Below, piece after piece: positions 45,742 through 54,521 of a DNA stretch of 64,000 nt (position 1 is the first letter of the stretch; every line of letters begins with the position of its first letter). The stretch comes from Endozoicomonas montiporae CL-33 (GTDB taxonomy: Bacteria; Pseudomonadota; Gammaproteobacteria; Pseudomonadales; Endozoicomonadaceae): contig NZ_CP013251.1 of NCBI RefSeq assembly GCF_001583435.1, positions 4,787,215 to 4,851,214 of the forward strand, read 5' to 3'. The notes under the pieces were generated by a model. That model was not told the origin of the DNA. It ran no database searches and worked only from the letters and a program-made list of their open reading frames with translations. Both the position numbers and the translations under genes were made by a program.

Positions 45742-46407
45742 TTAACGCATAAAACCGTGTTGTGCCAGAAAACCTTCCGTCAGGTTGGATGCCGGTTCAG
45801 CGTTCTCTTCTTTCAGAGAAGGGTCCAGCAAACGTTCCAGATAACGAGCCAGTACATCCACTTCAAGGTTGATACGACTTCCGGGGCGGTAATGGGTAAT
45901 CACCGTTTCCTGCTGGGTATGGGGCACAATATTCAGGGAAAACCGGCAACCATCGACCCTGTTAACGGTCAGGCTGACACCATCTACTGTGATAGAGCCC
46001 TTGTGGGCAATGTAACGTGCCAGTGCTTTTGGCGCTTCCAGCCAGTACACCCAGGATCGGGCAGCGGATTCTACCGAAACCACACGTCCGACGCCATCCA
46101 CATGACCACTGACCAGATGACCGCCCAGACGGGTGGTCGGTGTCAGGGCTTTTTCAAGGTTTAAAGGGCTGCCAACCGGCAGCTCGTCCAATGTGGTGTA
46201 CTCCAGTGTTTCCAGTGACACATCGGCGACATAGCCAGAGCCTGTCAGTTCCACCACTGTTAAACACACACCATTGGTGGCAATACTGTCACCCAGTTGC
46301 ACATCGGACAGGTCGAGCTTGCCGGAATCGATGGTCAGGCGCAGGTCGCCCTGACGCTTTTCAACCGACTGCAAACGTCCAACCGCTTCAATAATTCCGG
46401 TAAACAC
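45742..46407 (-). CDS. ribE: Riboflavin synthase alpha chain
   Basis: The enzyme converts two lumazine molecules to riboflavin. The 221-aa protein starts MFTGIIEAVGRLQ and contains two homologous lumazine-binding barrels, each with GDSI-x-x-NGVCLTV or KGSI-x-VDGVSLTV and HLVSGHVDGVG between them. It sits 10 bases after ribD. Some databases call this gene ribC. Confidence 0.95.
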   Translation of the reverse strand: MFTGIIEAVGRLQSVEKRQGDLRLTIDSGKLDLSDVQLGDSIATNGVCLTVVELTGSGYVADVSLETLEYTTLDELPVGSPLNLEKALTPTTRLGGHLVSGHVDGVGRVVSVESAARSWVYWLEAPKALARYIAHKGSITVDGVSLTVNRVDGCRFSLNIVPHTQQETVITHYRPGSRINLEVDVLARYLERLLDPSLKEENAEPASNLTEGFLAQHGFMR

Positions 46408-46417
46408 TACTTACTCC

Positions 46418-47539
46418 TTAATCATTGTTTGGAAAGGCGGTGATTTTCCAGTCATTACCCACCGCACGAATATCGGTAATGTTCAGGTTCAGCTTTTCTG
46501 CCATGGTGGCAAATGGCATGTCCATGAGGGGGCGAGCCGAAGAACCCATCAGCACCGGTGCCATAAACACGACCAGTTCATCCACCAGCCCCTGTTCCAT
46601 CATGGCACCCGCCAGTGTCGCACCGGTTTCCAACAAAACATCATTGATGTCTTTTGTGATCAGAATTTCCAGCATTTGTTCCAGATTGATGCGTCCATCA
46701 TGAGAATCAAGCATCAACACCTCTGCCCCGGCTTCTTCCAGTGCCCTTTTACGGGCTTTATCAGCCTGCACCGAACAGAAAATCATTACCTGTCCGGGAC
46801 CCGTGATCACTTTGGCATCAACCGGCGTTCTAAGGCTGGAATCCAGTACCACCCTTAATGGCTGATTCTGAACCAGAGCTTCCGCTTCCGGCAGGTTGAG
46901 TTCATTTTCTCTGAGGGTCAGAGATGAATTGTCATGCAGAATCGAACCAACACCGGTGACAATCGCACCGCTCAGGGCTCGCAGACTCTGAACTTCACTG
47001 CGGGCCTGTGGCCCGGTAATCCACTGGGATTCACCACTGGCCATTGCCGTTCGGCCATCAAGGCTCATGGCCAGCTTGGCACGAACATAGGGGCGACCGG
47101 TTTGCATTCGCTTGATAAAGCCCGGATTCAAAGTCCTGACTTCGGCCTCCATAACCCCCACGCGGGTTACGACTCCTTTTTCTTCCAGCATGCGGATACC
47201 ACGACCAGCCACCTGTGGGTTAGGGTCCTGCATACCCACGACAACCTCGGCAACACCTGCCTTAATCAAGGCTTCAGCACAAGGCGGTGTTCGCCCGAAG
47301 TGGCTGCAGGGCTCCAGAGTGACATAAGCTGTCGCCCCTTTTGCCTGACTGCCTGCCATGGCCAGGGCATGAACTTCAGCATGGGGCTCACCTGCACGCT
47401 CATGATAGCCTTCACCCACGACCTGATCGCCCTGCACAATAACGCAGCCAACACTGGGGTTGGGGCGGGTGGTATAACGTCCTTTTCGAGCCAGTTCAAT
47501 AGCCCGGGACATATTCTGGTGATCAGAAGCAGAGGCCAT
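46418..47539 (-). CDS. ribD: Bifunctional riboflavin biosynthesis deaminase/reductase
   Basis: RibD deaminates and then reduces the pyrimidine from RibA. The 373-aa protein has the zinc deaminase motifs HAEVHALAMAG and TLEPCSHFGRTPPC in the first 145 residues, and a reductase domain with RAKLAMSLDGRTAMASGESQWI and DVLLETGATLAGAM. The start ATG at 47539 fits the family. Upstream lie nrdR and two palindromic repeats that separate what is usually a continuous nrdR-ribD run. Confidence 0.95.
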   Translation of the reverse strand: MASASDHQNMSRAIELARKGRYTTRPNPSVGCVIVQGDQVVGEGYHERAGEPHAEVHALAMAGSQAKGATAYVTLEPCSHFGRTPPCAEALIKAGVAEVVVGMQDPNPQVAGRGIRMLEEKGVVTRVGVMEAEVRTLNPGFIKRMQTGRPYVRAKLAMSLDGRTAMASGESQWITGPQARSEVQSLRALSGAIVTGVGSILHDNSSLTLRENELNLPEAEALVQNQPLRVVLDSSLRTPVDAKVITGPGQVMIFCSVQADKARKRALEEAGAEVLMLDSHDGRINLEQMLEILITKDINDVLLETGATLAGAMMEQGLVDELVVFMAPVLMGSSARPLMDMPFATMAEKLNLNITDIRAVGNDWKITAFPNND

Positions 47540-47679
47540 GGTTTACTCCGGCATACAGGGTTGGAAAACGGCTTATGATAACGCCTGAAGGGAATGTTCT
47601 CGACTCTTTGAACCCATTGAACAAGAGTATTCGCTCAAGCATAGATTCAACCGGTGTATTTAAACAATCAAAGGCGCTA

Positions 47680-47841
47680 GGAGCCTGTCGGACTTAGCCG
47701 ACCGTAGCGAGAAAAAGACCGGTTTGAGACAGTTTTGACGATCATTTGAGGCGAATAGCGAGCTATTCAACGAAAAGGATCGTCAAAAATGGCCAAATCC
47801 GGCTTTTTCGCAGTAGGTCAGTGGTAAGTCCGACAGGCTCC
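47680..47841. repeat. TA-flanked palindromic element, family B (MITE-like)
   Basis: The 162-bp element is flanked by TA at 47678-47679 and 47842-47843. Ends GGAGCCTGTCGGACTTA are mirrored exactly for the first 16 bases, and the two arms pair over the whole length with mismatches. TAGCGAGCTA occupies 47756-47765, precisely the midpoint. The right TA is the left TA of the next element. Confidence 0.85.
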
Positions 47842-47843
47842 TA

Positions 47844-48050
47844 GGAGGCTGTCCGAGAATAGCGCCCGTAGCGAGGATCGTAGAAAATTGAGGATAAAAA
47901 TTCGGTTTTGAGAGGAGAATAGCGAGCTATTTGACGAACAAAATCGGATTTTTAGACCAATTTACTACGACCGCACGACGGCATGGATGCCGGAGCTAGG
48001 GCAACGCAGGAGCAGTTGCCGGTAGGGCAGACTATTCTCGGACAGCCTCC
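47844..48050. repeat. TA-flanked palindromic element, family A copy 2, interrupted by a 46-bp module
   Basis: This is an inverted copy of the 44373-44533 element with high identity, 207 bp long because of a 46-bp insertion in its right arm. TAGCGAGCTA is at 47920-47929, the position expected for the midpoint of the 161-bp form. The left flank is TA; the right flank is TC, so that side of the duplication has changed. The rest of the 47540-48410 gap holds only a short ORF. Confidence 0.85.
47976..48021 (+). repeat. 46-bp double-hairpin module, copy 2
   Basis: The module lies inside the family A copy 2 arm. It contains hairpin CGGCAT-GG-ATGCCG and hairpin GGCAAC-9 nt-GTTGCC. Removing it restores the exact length and sequence match to family A copy 1. 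See the copy at 41323-41368 for the compensatory differences. Confidence 0.8.
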
Positions 48051-48189
48051 TCGGTTCCAATATCATTAATACCGGACTAGTGTTGTCTGTTTGTGGACTG
48101 GTGTTATCTGTTTGTGGACTGATGGCTCCACTGGTGTTCAGTCGTCGTATACTTTCCCGTGAACTGCCTATGTTCTGATAAAAAAAGAG

Positions 48190-48288
48190 ATGAACGGTGA
48201 AATGGCTCTGACGCTTTCAGGATTTAAAAGTGGTTTGATTTTGGCCGCGTTTGTTGCCTATATGTTCACTATAGCTATAACTTTTTAA
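48190..48288 (+). CDS. Possible 32-aa membrane mini-protein
   Basis: A short frame starting at ATG 48190 encodes a charged-poor peptide whose residues 11-30 (GFKSGLILAAFVAYMFTIAI) form one likely transmembrane helix. An AAAGAG lies directly before the start and is a poor ribosome-binding site. It lies alone in the gap between the palindromic elements and nrdR. It may be a real small membrane protein or chance. Confidence 0.25.
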   Translation: MNGEMALTLSGFKSGLILAAFVAYMFTIAITF

Positions 48289-48410
48289 AACAATACTGTC
48301 TTCAAAGAAGAAATTGAACCTTGTGGTCAACAAAGTTTCAACTCTGCTCGGAACTTAAAAAACACTATTCAGGGGTTTGAATAAACCCCTCAAAGAATGT
48401 TTAAGGTGCT

Positions 48411-48878
48411 TCAGTTTTTTGACCGTTCAACCGTTTCCAGTTTTTCAATTTCTTCACGGAATTCATTGAGGTCTTTGAAATGGCGATAGACAGAGGCAAA
48501 ACGGATATAAGCAATTTCATCCAGTTGTTGCAGCTCGCGCATCACTTCTTCGCCCAGCACCAGAGACTTTACTTCACGTTCACCGGTTGCACGCAGCCGG
48601 TGTTTTATACGACTAATGGCTTCTTCCAGCTGCTCGACACTGACTGGTCGTTTTTCCAGCGCGCGAGCCATACCTGCCCTCAGTTTGTCTTCATGGAAAG
48701 GCTCTCTGGAGCCGTCCCGCTTTACCAGGCGGGGAATCAGTAGCTCAGCGGTTTCATACGTTGTGAAACGTTCAGAGCAGGTCAGACATTCACGACGACG
48801 ACGAATCTGGTTACCATCAGCCACCAGTCTCGAATCGATAACTTTAGTGTCTTGTGCACTACAAAATGGACAATGCAT
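48411..48878 (-). CDS. nrdR: Transcriptional repressor NrdR
   Basis: NrdR represses ribonucleotide reductase genes in response to ATP/dATP. I use the ATG at 48878 because the family always starts MHCPFC; 22 further in-frame upstream residues are not conserved. The 155-aa protein has the zinc ribbon C3-x2-C6...C-x2-C (MHCPFC, then [15 protein letters not shown]) and the ATP-cone domain ([18 protein letters not shown]). It commonly stands before ribD, as here. Confidence 0.95.
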   Translation of the reverse strand: MHCPFCSAQDTKVIDSRLVADGNQIRRRRECLTCSERFTTYETAELLIPRLVKRDGSREPFHEDKLRAGMARALEKRPVSVEQLEEAISRIKHRLRATGEREVKSLVLGEEVMRELQQLDEIAYIRFASVYRHFKDLNEFREEIEKLETVERSKN

Positions 48879-48989
48879 TGTCAGAACTGACTCAATAATT
48901 ATTGATTCAGTCATCATAAACCGATGCTGACCAAATACAAGCACCAGCCATAAGGCGTAAAACTTAACGTTCCACTTTTACCCGATATG

Positions 48990-49019
48990 AAAAAACGCCG
49001 GAGATTAATCCGACGTTTT
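48990..49019 (-). terminator. Intrinsic terminator downstream of glyA
   Basis: On the minus strand AAAACGTCGGA-6 nt-TCCGGCGTTTT (one mismatch) is followed by TT and further T residues. It lies 29 bases after the glyA stop. Confidence 0.8.
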
Positions 49020-49047
49020 CATTACACGGTTCAAAGAGTCATTAACA

Positions 49048-50301
49048 TTAACTATAAACCGGCAGACGACGACAGATTTCCAGCACCTTGGCTTTTACTT
49101 CGTTTTCAACCTGCTCATTGCCGATATTTTCCAGAACGTCACAAATCCAGCCAGCCAGATCAGCAGCATCGGTTTCATTGAAACCGCGTCGTGTAATTGC
49201 CGGAGTACCAATTCGCAGACCACTGGTAATAAACGGCGAGCGCGGATCATTTGGAACCGCGTTTTTGTTCACCGTAATATTGGCACGACCCAGAGCTTCT
49301 TCTGCATCCTTACCGGTGTACTCTTTACCGATCAGATCCATCAGGAACAGGTGATCGTCGGTACCACCGGAAACAATGCTAATACCGCGTTCCTGCATCA
49401 CTGCGGTCATTGCCTGAGCGTTTTTAACCACCTGCTGCTGATAGGTTTTAAACTCGTCCGCCATGGCTTCTTTAAAGCAGACCGCTTTGGCTGCAATTAC
49501 ATGACACAGGGGACCACCCTGAGATTCAGGGAATACAGCAAAGTTCAGCTTTTTGTTCAGCTCTTCATCGTCATTCGCCAGAATCAGACCACCGCGAGGG
49601 CCGCCCAGAGTTTTGTGTGTAGTGGTAGTGACCACGTCAGCGATACCAACGGGAGAAGGGTACACGCCTGCCGCAATCAGACCTGCCACATGGGCCATGT
49701 CTACAAACAGGTAAGCACCTACCTTGTCAGCAATCGTGCGAAAGCGCTGCCAGTCAACAACACGGGAGTATGCAGAGAAGCCGGCAACAATCATTTTTGG
49801 CCGATGTTCTTCTGCCAGACGTTCTACTTCGTCGTAATCAATTTCACCGGTTTCAGCGTTCAGACCATACTGGATCGCGTCATAAATACGACCAGAGAAG
49901 CTGACTTTAGCGCCGTGAGTCAGGTGACCACCATGGGCCAGACTCATACCCAGTACTTTTTCGCCCGGCTTGACCAGAGCCATATAAACGGCAGCATTTG
50001 CCTGAGAACCGGAGTGCGGCTGTACGTTTGCATAGCCCGCACCAAACAGAGCTTTAGCGCGATCAATCGCCAGCTGCTCGGCAACATCGACATGTTCGCA
50101 CCCACCGTAGTAACGCTTGCCCGGATAACCTTCGGCGTACTTGTTGGTAAGGGCAGACCCCTGAGCTTCCATCACCATCGGGCTGGTGTAGTTTTCAGAG
50201 GCAATCAGTTCGATGTGCTCTTCCTGACGGAGGGTTTCTGCATCAATCGCGGCTTTGAGTTCCGGGTCGAACTCGGCTATGGACATGTCCTTTTTGAACA
50301 T
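49048..50301 (-). CDS. glyA: Serine hydroxymethyltransferase
   Basis: GlyA interconverts serine and glycine with tetrahydrofolate, the main source of one-carbon units. The 417-aa PLP enzyme has the lysine loop [49 protein letters not shown], and [14 protein letters not shown]. The coding sequence uses preferred codons, as expected for a highly expressed gene. It is upstream of nrdR and ends at its own terminator. Confidence 0.97.
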   Translation of the reverse strand: MFKKDMSIAEFDPELKAAIDAETLRQEEHIELIASENYTSPMVMEAQGSALTNKYAEGYPGKRYYGGCEHVDVAEQLAIDRAKALFGAGYANVQPHSGSQANAAVYMALVKPGEKVLGMSLAHGGHLTHGAKVSFSGRIYDAIQYGLNAETGEIDYDEVERLAEEHRPKMIVAGFSAYSRVVDWQRFRTIADKVGAYLFVDMAHVAGLIAAGVYPSPVGIADVVTTTTHKTLGGPRGGLILANDDEELNKKLNFAVFPESQGGPLCHVIAAKAVCFKEAMADEFKTYQQQVVKNAQAMTAVMQERGISIVSGGTDDHLFLMDLIGKEYTGKDAEEALGRANITVNKNAVPNDPRSPFITSGLRIGTPAITRRGFNETDAADLAGWICDVLENIGNEQVENEVKAKVLEICRRLPVYS

Positions 50302-50465
50302 CTAAAACCTCTGTGTTGCCTGTCTTCGTAGAAGATCGCCTATTCTAATACAGAACCAGAGTGGTCTGCATGAAAATCCGGATAAGAACAGGCAATTTTA
50401 CCGGTTAATGGTCTCACCTGACATAGACAAACAATGTTTACGAATATTACAGGTCATTGGTTTAC

Positions 50466-52001
50466 TTAAAACGCTTGACGATAGCTAAAAATCAAAGCGT
50501 CACTGCCACTTTTCTTACCCGAGGTTCCGGTGTATTCCAGACCAATCATTTTATCAAGGTCGGCTCCGAACTGACGATTAACCCCAAGGCTGTAATACAG
50601 AGCAGTATCCCTGCTTTCTGCTTTTGGCGTCTTTGCCCACATGGAGGAACTGCTTTTTTCTCTTTTCTCCCAACCATGGGTTTTCTGAACACCCAGTTTG
50701 AACATCACATCCGTCGGCTGACTTAAATCAGGAAACACATAGCCAACTCCGGTACCTAACCGTGTGGTTAAACCTTTATGCTTTGACTCGGTCACAGAAT
50801 GTCGAAGGTCATCACTTTTCTCGGTGTGCTTCTCTATGGTGCCAAGACGATAACCCGCGTAAGCTTCCGGAATCAGGCTTAACCCCATCGCCCAGTGATC
50901 CAGGGGAATACGGTAACTGGCCTGCAGATGAGCAGCCCATTCAGAGCCTTTTGGTGAGGCTTTCCAGCGATTACTCAGCAGGTCACGTCGTTGCGTATCC
51001 AGAGACACCCAGCCATAAGTCAGCATGGAATCAATGGTCAGACGATCGTTACTCCATGAAGCAAATGGACCCACCCGATAGATCCGGGCGTCAGAATCCA
51101 TACTCCCCGAACCGCCAAAATCAGCCTCCATTCGCACCTTCTGCAAGCCCAGCATGCCGCCCAGCAAAAAACCGTTATCCATAAAACGGAACGCACCAAA
51201 CTCGGCACCTTCACCTTTATATTTCTGCTTCAGCCCTGCTTCAGGTTCCCAATGCCCCCGAAAAACATAAGCCTGTCCGTAAACATACCAGTGATTATTC
51301 TCCAGACCGGTAAACAATCCTTGAGAATTATTGATGTCCGCTACCATCGGAGCATCATCACCAAGCTCAACGCCTTCTTTGAGCAATTCATTCATACGCC
51401 TGATCTGGGTGACCGATTTTGTATGGTTTCTCCAGAATTCATCCGCGGTTCGTGTCAGATAACCCTGACCACGGATAAAGTTCGGGTCAATCTGCTTGCC
51501 AACCTTGCCAGCGCGACACTCGGCAGCAACATCTTCTACCGCTTTCAGCATGGTATCGTAGCTGCTGTCATCCAGGGTGACTTTTAGACCTTTGGGTGGC
51601 TGCTGGTGATTTTTCAGGCTGTAGTATCGAGCAACGACCAGATCATGCAGGCGCGGTGAGTCCTGTTTTGCATAAGCCTTATAATCCCTGATGGCCTGAT
51701 CGTAGGCGGACTTGAGATTATTCTGCCTGACCGAATCCAGCTTGCCGGAATTAAACGGGACTCGGGACTGAAATGACTCATCCGTTATTGAAGAAGGGAT
51801 CAAGCCTTTGTATCGACCTTCATGTTCATTTCTACTGTGCTTGTGAGATTCTGTGCGCTCAATGCTGACACCTTTGGGGGTTACTTTCACCCCGGTGCCA
51901 CTACTTCTACTTCCACCTCCACCGCCGCCGGAACCGCAGCCATGAAGTAAAGCCACGACCAAAACTGCAGTCAGCCACTGAATATTTATTCGAGTCTTCA
52001 T
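50466..52001 (-). CDS. Lipoprotein with C-terminal autotransporter-like outer-membrane barrel
   Basis: The 511-aa protein starts with a lipoprotein signal (LTAVLVVALLHGC; Cys22), followed by a Gly-rich spacer (GSGGGGGG). A helical, charged N-terminal region (about 60-225) holds LKSAYDQAIRDYKAYAKQ and a CRAGKVGK piece. From about residue 235 to the end, alternating aromatic/hydrophobic strands (WYVYGQAYVFRG, GFLLGGMLGLQKVRMEA, YRVGPFASWSNDRLTIDSML) ending in YRQAF look like a 12-strand autotransporter beta domain. Having both a lipid anchor and an integral barrel is unusual. The N-terminal part would be periplasmic or surface exposed; function is unknown. Confidence 0.65.
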   Translation of the reverse strand: MKTRINIQWLTAVLVVALLHGCGSGGGGGGSRSSGTGVKVTPKGVSIERTESHKHSRNEHEGRYKGLIPSSITDESFQSRVPFNSGKLDSVRQNNLKSAYDQAIRDYKAYAKQDSPRLHDLVVARYYSLKNHQQPPKGLKVTLDDSSYDTMLKAVEDVAAECRAGKVGKQIDPNFIRGQGYLTRTADEFWRNHTKSVTQIRRMNELLKEGVELGDDAPMVADINNSQGLFTGLENNHWYVYGQAYVFRGHWEPEAGLKQKYKGEGAEFGAFRFMDNGFLLGGMLGLQKVRMEADFGGSGSMDSDARIYRVGPFASWSNDRLTIDSMLTYGWVSLDTQRRDLLSNRWKASPKGSEWAAHLQASYRIPLDHWAMGLSLIPEAYAGYRLGTIEKHTEKSDDLRHSVTESKHKGLTTRLGTGVGYVFPDLSQPTDVMFKLGVQKTHGWEKREKSSSSMWAKTPKAESRDTALYYSLGVNRQFGADLDKMIGLEYTGTSGKKSGSDALIFSYRQAF

Positions 52002-52220
52002 AACTCTACAACCCGTTATTTAATTCTTGAAGATACCTCCCGTGCAATATGCAGCAGAAGAAAATGAACGGTGAAATATAGACGATAATTTATGAATGTG
52101 TATTCAGTCGCCCGGACAGGCAGCAATTTTCTCCTTAATCCGCTTCCCAGACATTGCCAAGGTAATACCGTTACAGTATCTTCGCCCGGTTAAATCCACT
52201 GGATACAGAGACACCTTTCC

Positions 52221-53888
52221 ATGGCACAGTACGTATACACCATGAACCGGGTGAGCAAGGTTGTTCCCCCTAAACGTCAGATCCTCAAAGATATTTCCCT
52301 GTCCTTCTTCCCGGGTGCCAAAATCGGTGTTCTGGGTCTGAATGGTGCAGGTAAATCGACCCTGCTGCGCATCATGGCGGGTGTTGATAAAGAGTTCGAC
52401 GGTGAAGCCCGTCCGCAGCCGGATCTGAACGTTGGTTACCTGCCACAGGAACCCGAGCTGGACCCGAACAAGACCGTGCGCGAAGTGGTTGAAGAAGCGC
52501 TGGGCGAGATTAAAGAAGCCCAGGAAAAGCTGGAAGCCGTTTACGCAGCCTATGCCGAGCCGGACGCTGACTTTGATGCGCTGGCTGCCGAACAGGCCAA
52601 GTTTGAAAACATCATTCAGGCGGCTGATGCCCATAACCTGGAACGTAAACTGGAAGTCGCTGCCGATGCCCTGCGACTGCCTGAGTGGGACGCCAACGTT
52701 GCCAACCTGTCTGGTGGTGAACGTCGTCGTGTAGCCCTTTGCCGGCTGTTGCTCTCCAGCCCGGAAATGCTGCTGCTGGACGAGCCAACCAACCACCTGG
52801 ACGCCGAATCCGTTGCCTGGCTGGAACGCTTTCTGGTGGAATACCCGGGTACTGTTGTTGCCATCACTCACGACCGTTACTTCCTGGATAATGCTGCTGG
52901 CTGGATTCTGGAACTGGATCGTGGTGAAGGCATTCCTTACCAGGGTAACTACAGCTCCTGGCTGGAACAGAAAGAACAACGCCTGGAACAGGAACAAAAA
53001 CAACAAGACGCTCGCCGTAAGGCAATGGAACACGAACTGGAATGGGTGCGCTCCAACGCCAAAGGTCGTCAATCCAAGTCCAAAGCGCGTCTGGCCCGTT
53101 TCGAAGAGATGCAGTCCCAGGACTTCCAGACTCGTAACGAAACCAATGAAATCTACATTCCACCCGGTCCACGTCTGGGTGACAAGGTGCTGGAATTCAA
53201 TGGTGTGTCCAAAGGGTTCGATGGTCGCCTGCTGATTGACAATCTGAGCTTCAGCGTACCCAAGGGTGCCATTGTCGGCATCATTGGTGGTAACGGTGCC
53301 GGTAAATCCACCCTGTTCAAAATGATTGTCGGTGAAGAGCAGCCGGATTCCGGTTCCATCGAACACGGTGACACAGTGAAAATCTCCAACGTCCAGCAGC
53401 TGCGCGATGAACTGGACGACAGTAAAACTGTATGGGAAGCCATTTCTGACGGTCAGGACATTCTGAAGATCAACAACTACGAAGTCCCTTCCCGTGCTTA
53501 CATTGGCCGTTTCAACTTCAAAGGCGGAGATCAGCAGAAGCGTGTGGGTGAACTGTCTGGTGGCGAACGTGGTCGCCTGCAGCTGGCCGCGACCCTGAAA
53601 CACGGCGGTAACGTTTTGCTGCTGGACGAACCGTCCAACGACCTCGACGTAGAAACCCTCCGTGCACTGGAAGAAGCCATGCTGGCGTTCCCTGGTTGCG
53701 CCATGGTGATCTCACACGACCGCTGGTTCCTGGATCGTGTGGCAACGCACATTCTGGCGTACGAAGGTGATTCCAAGGTGACTTTCTTTGAAGGCAACTA
53801 CACCGAGTACGAGGCGGATCGTAAAGAACGTCTGGGTGAAGAAGCTGCCGGACCGCACCGGATTAAATATAAGCGAATAGATGCTTGA
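52221..53888 (+). CDS. ettA: Energy-dependent translational throttle protein EttA (ABC-F)
   Basis: EttA binds the ribosomal E site and gates entry into elongation according to ATP level. The 555-aa protein has two ABC domains without membrane parts: Walker A GLNGAGKSTL and GGNGAGKSTL, signatures NLSGGERRRVALC and LSGGERGRLQLAATL, Walker B LLLDEPTNHLD and LLLDEPSNDLD. The basic linker (EQRLEQEQKQQDARRKAMEH) is the P-site interaction motif. A long reverse-strand frame across it is a shadow. Confidence 0.96.
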   Translation: MAQYVYTMNRVSKVVPPKRQILKDISLSFFPGAKIGVLGLNGAGKSTLLRIMAGVDKEFDGEARPQPDLNVGYLPQEPELDPNKTVREVVEEALGEIKEAQEKLEAVYAAYAEPDADFDALAAEQAKFENIIQAADAHNLERKLEVAADALRLPEWDANVANLSGGERRRVALCRLLLSSPEMLLLDEPTNHLDAESVAWLERFLVEYPGTVVAITHDRYFLDNAAGWILELDRGEGIPYQGNYSSWLEQKEQRLEQEQKQQDARRKAMEHELEWVRSNAKGRQSKSKARLARFEEMQSQDFQTRNETNEIYIPPGPRLGDKVLEFNGVSKGFDGRLLIDNLSFSVPKGAIVGIIGGNGAGKSTLFKMIVGEEQPDSGSIEHGDTVKISNVQQLRDELDDSKTVWEAISDGQDILKINNYEVPSRAYIGRFNFKGGDQQKRVGELSGGERGRLQLAATLKHGGNVLLLDEPSNDLDVETLRALEEAMLAFPGCAMVISHDRWFLDRVATHILAYEGDSKVTFFEGNYTEYEADRKERLGEEAAGPHRIKYKRIDA

Positions 53889-53911
53889 TTAATAAACATT
53901 AGCTCTGACTT

Positions 53912-53955
53912 TGAGCCTGATCGCTGGACGATTAAGGCTCATTTGGTTATTTTTT
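53912..53955 (+). terminator. Probable intrinsic terminator of ettA
   Basis: TGAGCCT / AGGCTCA inverted repeat with a 16-base loop, followed by TTTGGTTATTTTTT. The loop is long, so the call is tentative. Confidence 0.55.
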
Positions 53956-54021
53956 GGCTGAATAGTTTGAGTTTAAATCGATAAACTGCTCCCCAGAGCC
54001 TTCTCTGAGGAGCATAGTCTA

Positions 54022-54322
54022 ATACCAATTCCACCTTCTGAGTAACTCACTCCTCAAGCCTTGTTATCACTGGATTTATATTTTGATCTTAAAGTACAAG
54101 GAAGAGCTTATTGGAACGCTAGTTACTCATAGATGTTTGGCCGCGTTCGGCCTGGGGGGCTAAATATGAATTGCGCAGCATTCCAGCCCACTGGCTCTGC
54201 GTCAGAACTCCTCGCAATACCCAAAAAAGGGCACAAGTAGCCAGCTATTACTCGTTGTTCTTCCTTGCCCAGCGATTTGGAATAGCTTGCTCATAGTCAT
54301 ATTTAGAAAACGGAACTGGTAT
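54022..54322. repeat. Palindromic element, family E copy 1, with nested inverted repeat
   Basis: The ends ATACCAATTCC and ATACCAGTTCC (read inward) bound a 301-bp element; TA flanks the left and AA the right. Its 3' two-thirds matches family E copy 2, and TAGCCAGCTA is at 54238-54247. About 120 extra bases after 54038 include a 91-bp insert with ends TGAGTAACT / AGTTACTCA (54039-54129) and a GGCCG-CGTT-CGGCC hairpin, so it seems to be an element within an element. The remaining parts of 53889-54521 show no gene. Confidence 0.75.
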
Positions 54323-54521
54323 AACACTTGGGACTATAGGTACTCAACTTGCTAACAGCAATTAGGCCTGAAAAAAGTTGCCGTTTTCGAGCCTGAGCCT
54401 CCTGCCTTTATAAACGACAGCTAACAGTCAAAATCAGGACATTCTTGCTTTTCCCTGCCTGCCTTTGGGTTTATAGTTTCTCCGCAGCCATGCAACATGC
54501 AATAAGGTAAAAATAATAACC

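Noticed and set aside
45643..47679. FMN riboswitch before ribBA or ribD
   Set aside because: I looked for the conserved FMN aptamer pieces before both genes and saw none; only the simple hairpin before ribBA is present.
49351..50331. 326-aa plus-strand frame
   Set aside because: It is antisense to glyA, whose motifs are complete.
52104..53603. 499-aa minus-strand frame
   Set aside because: It lies wholly on the antisense of ettA and has no family features; ettA is certain.
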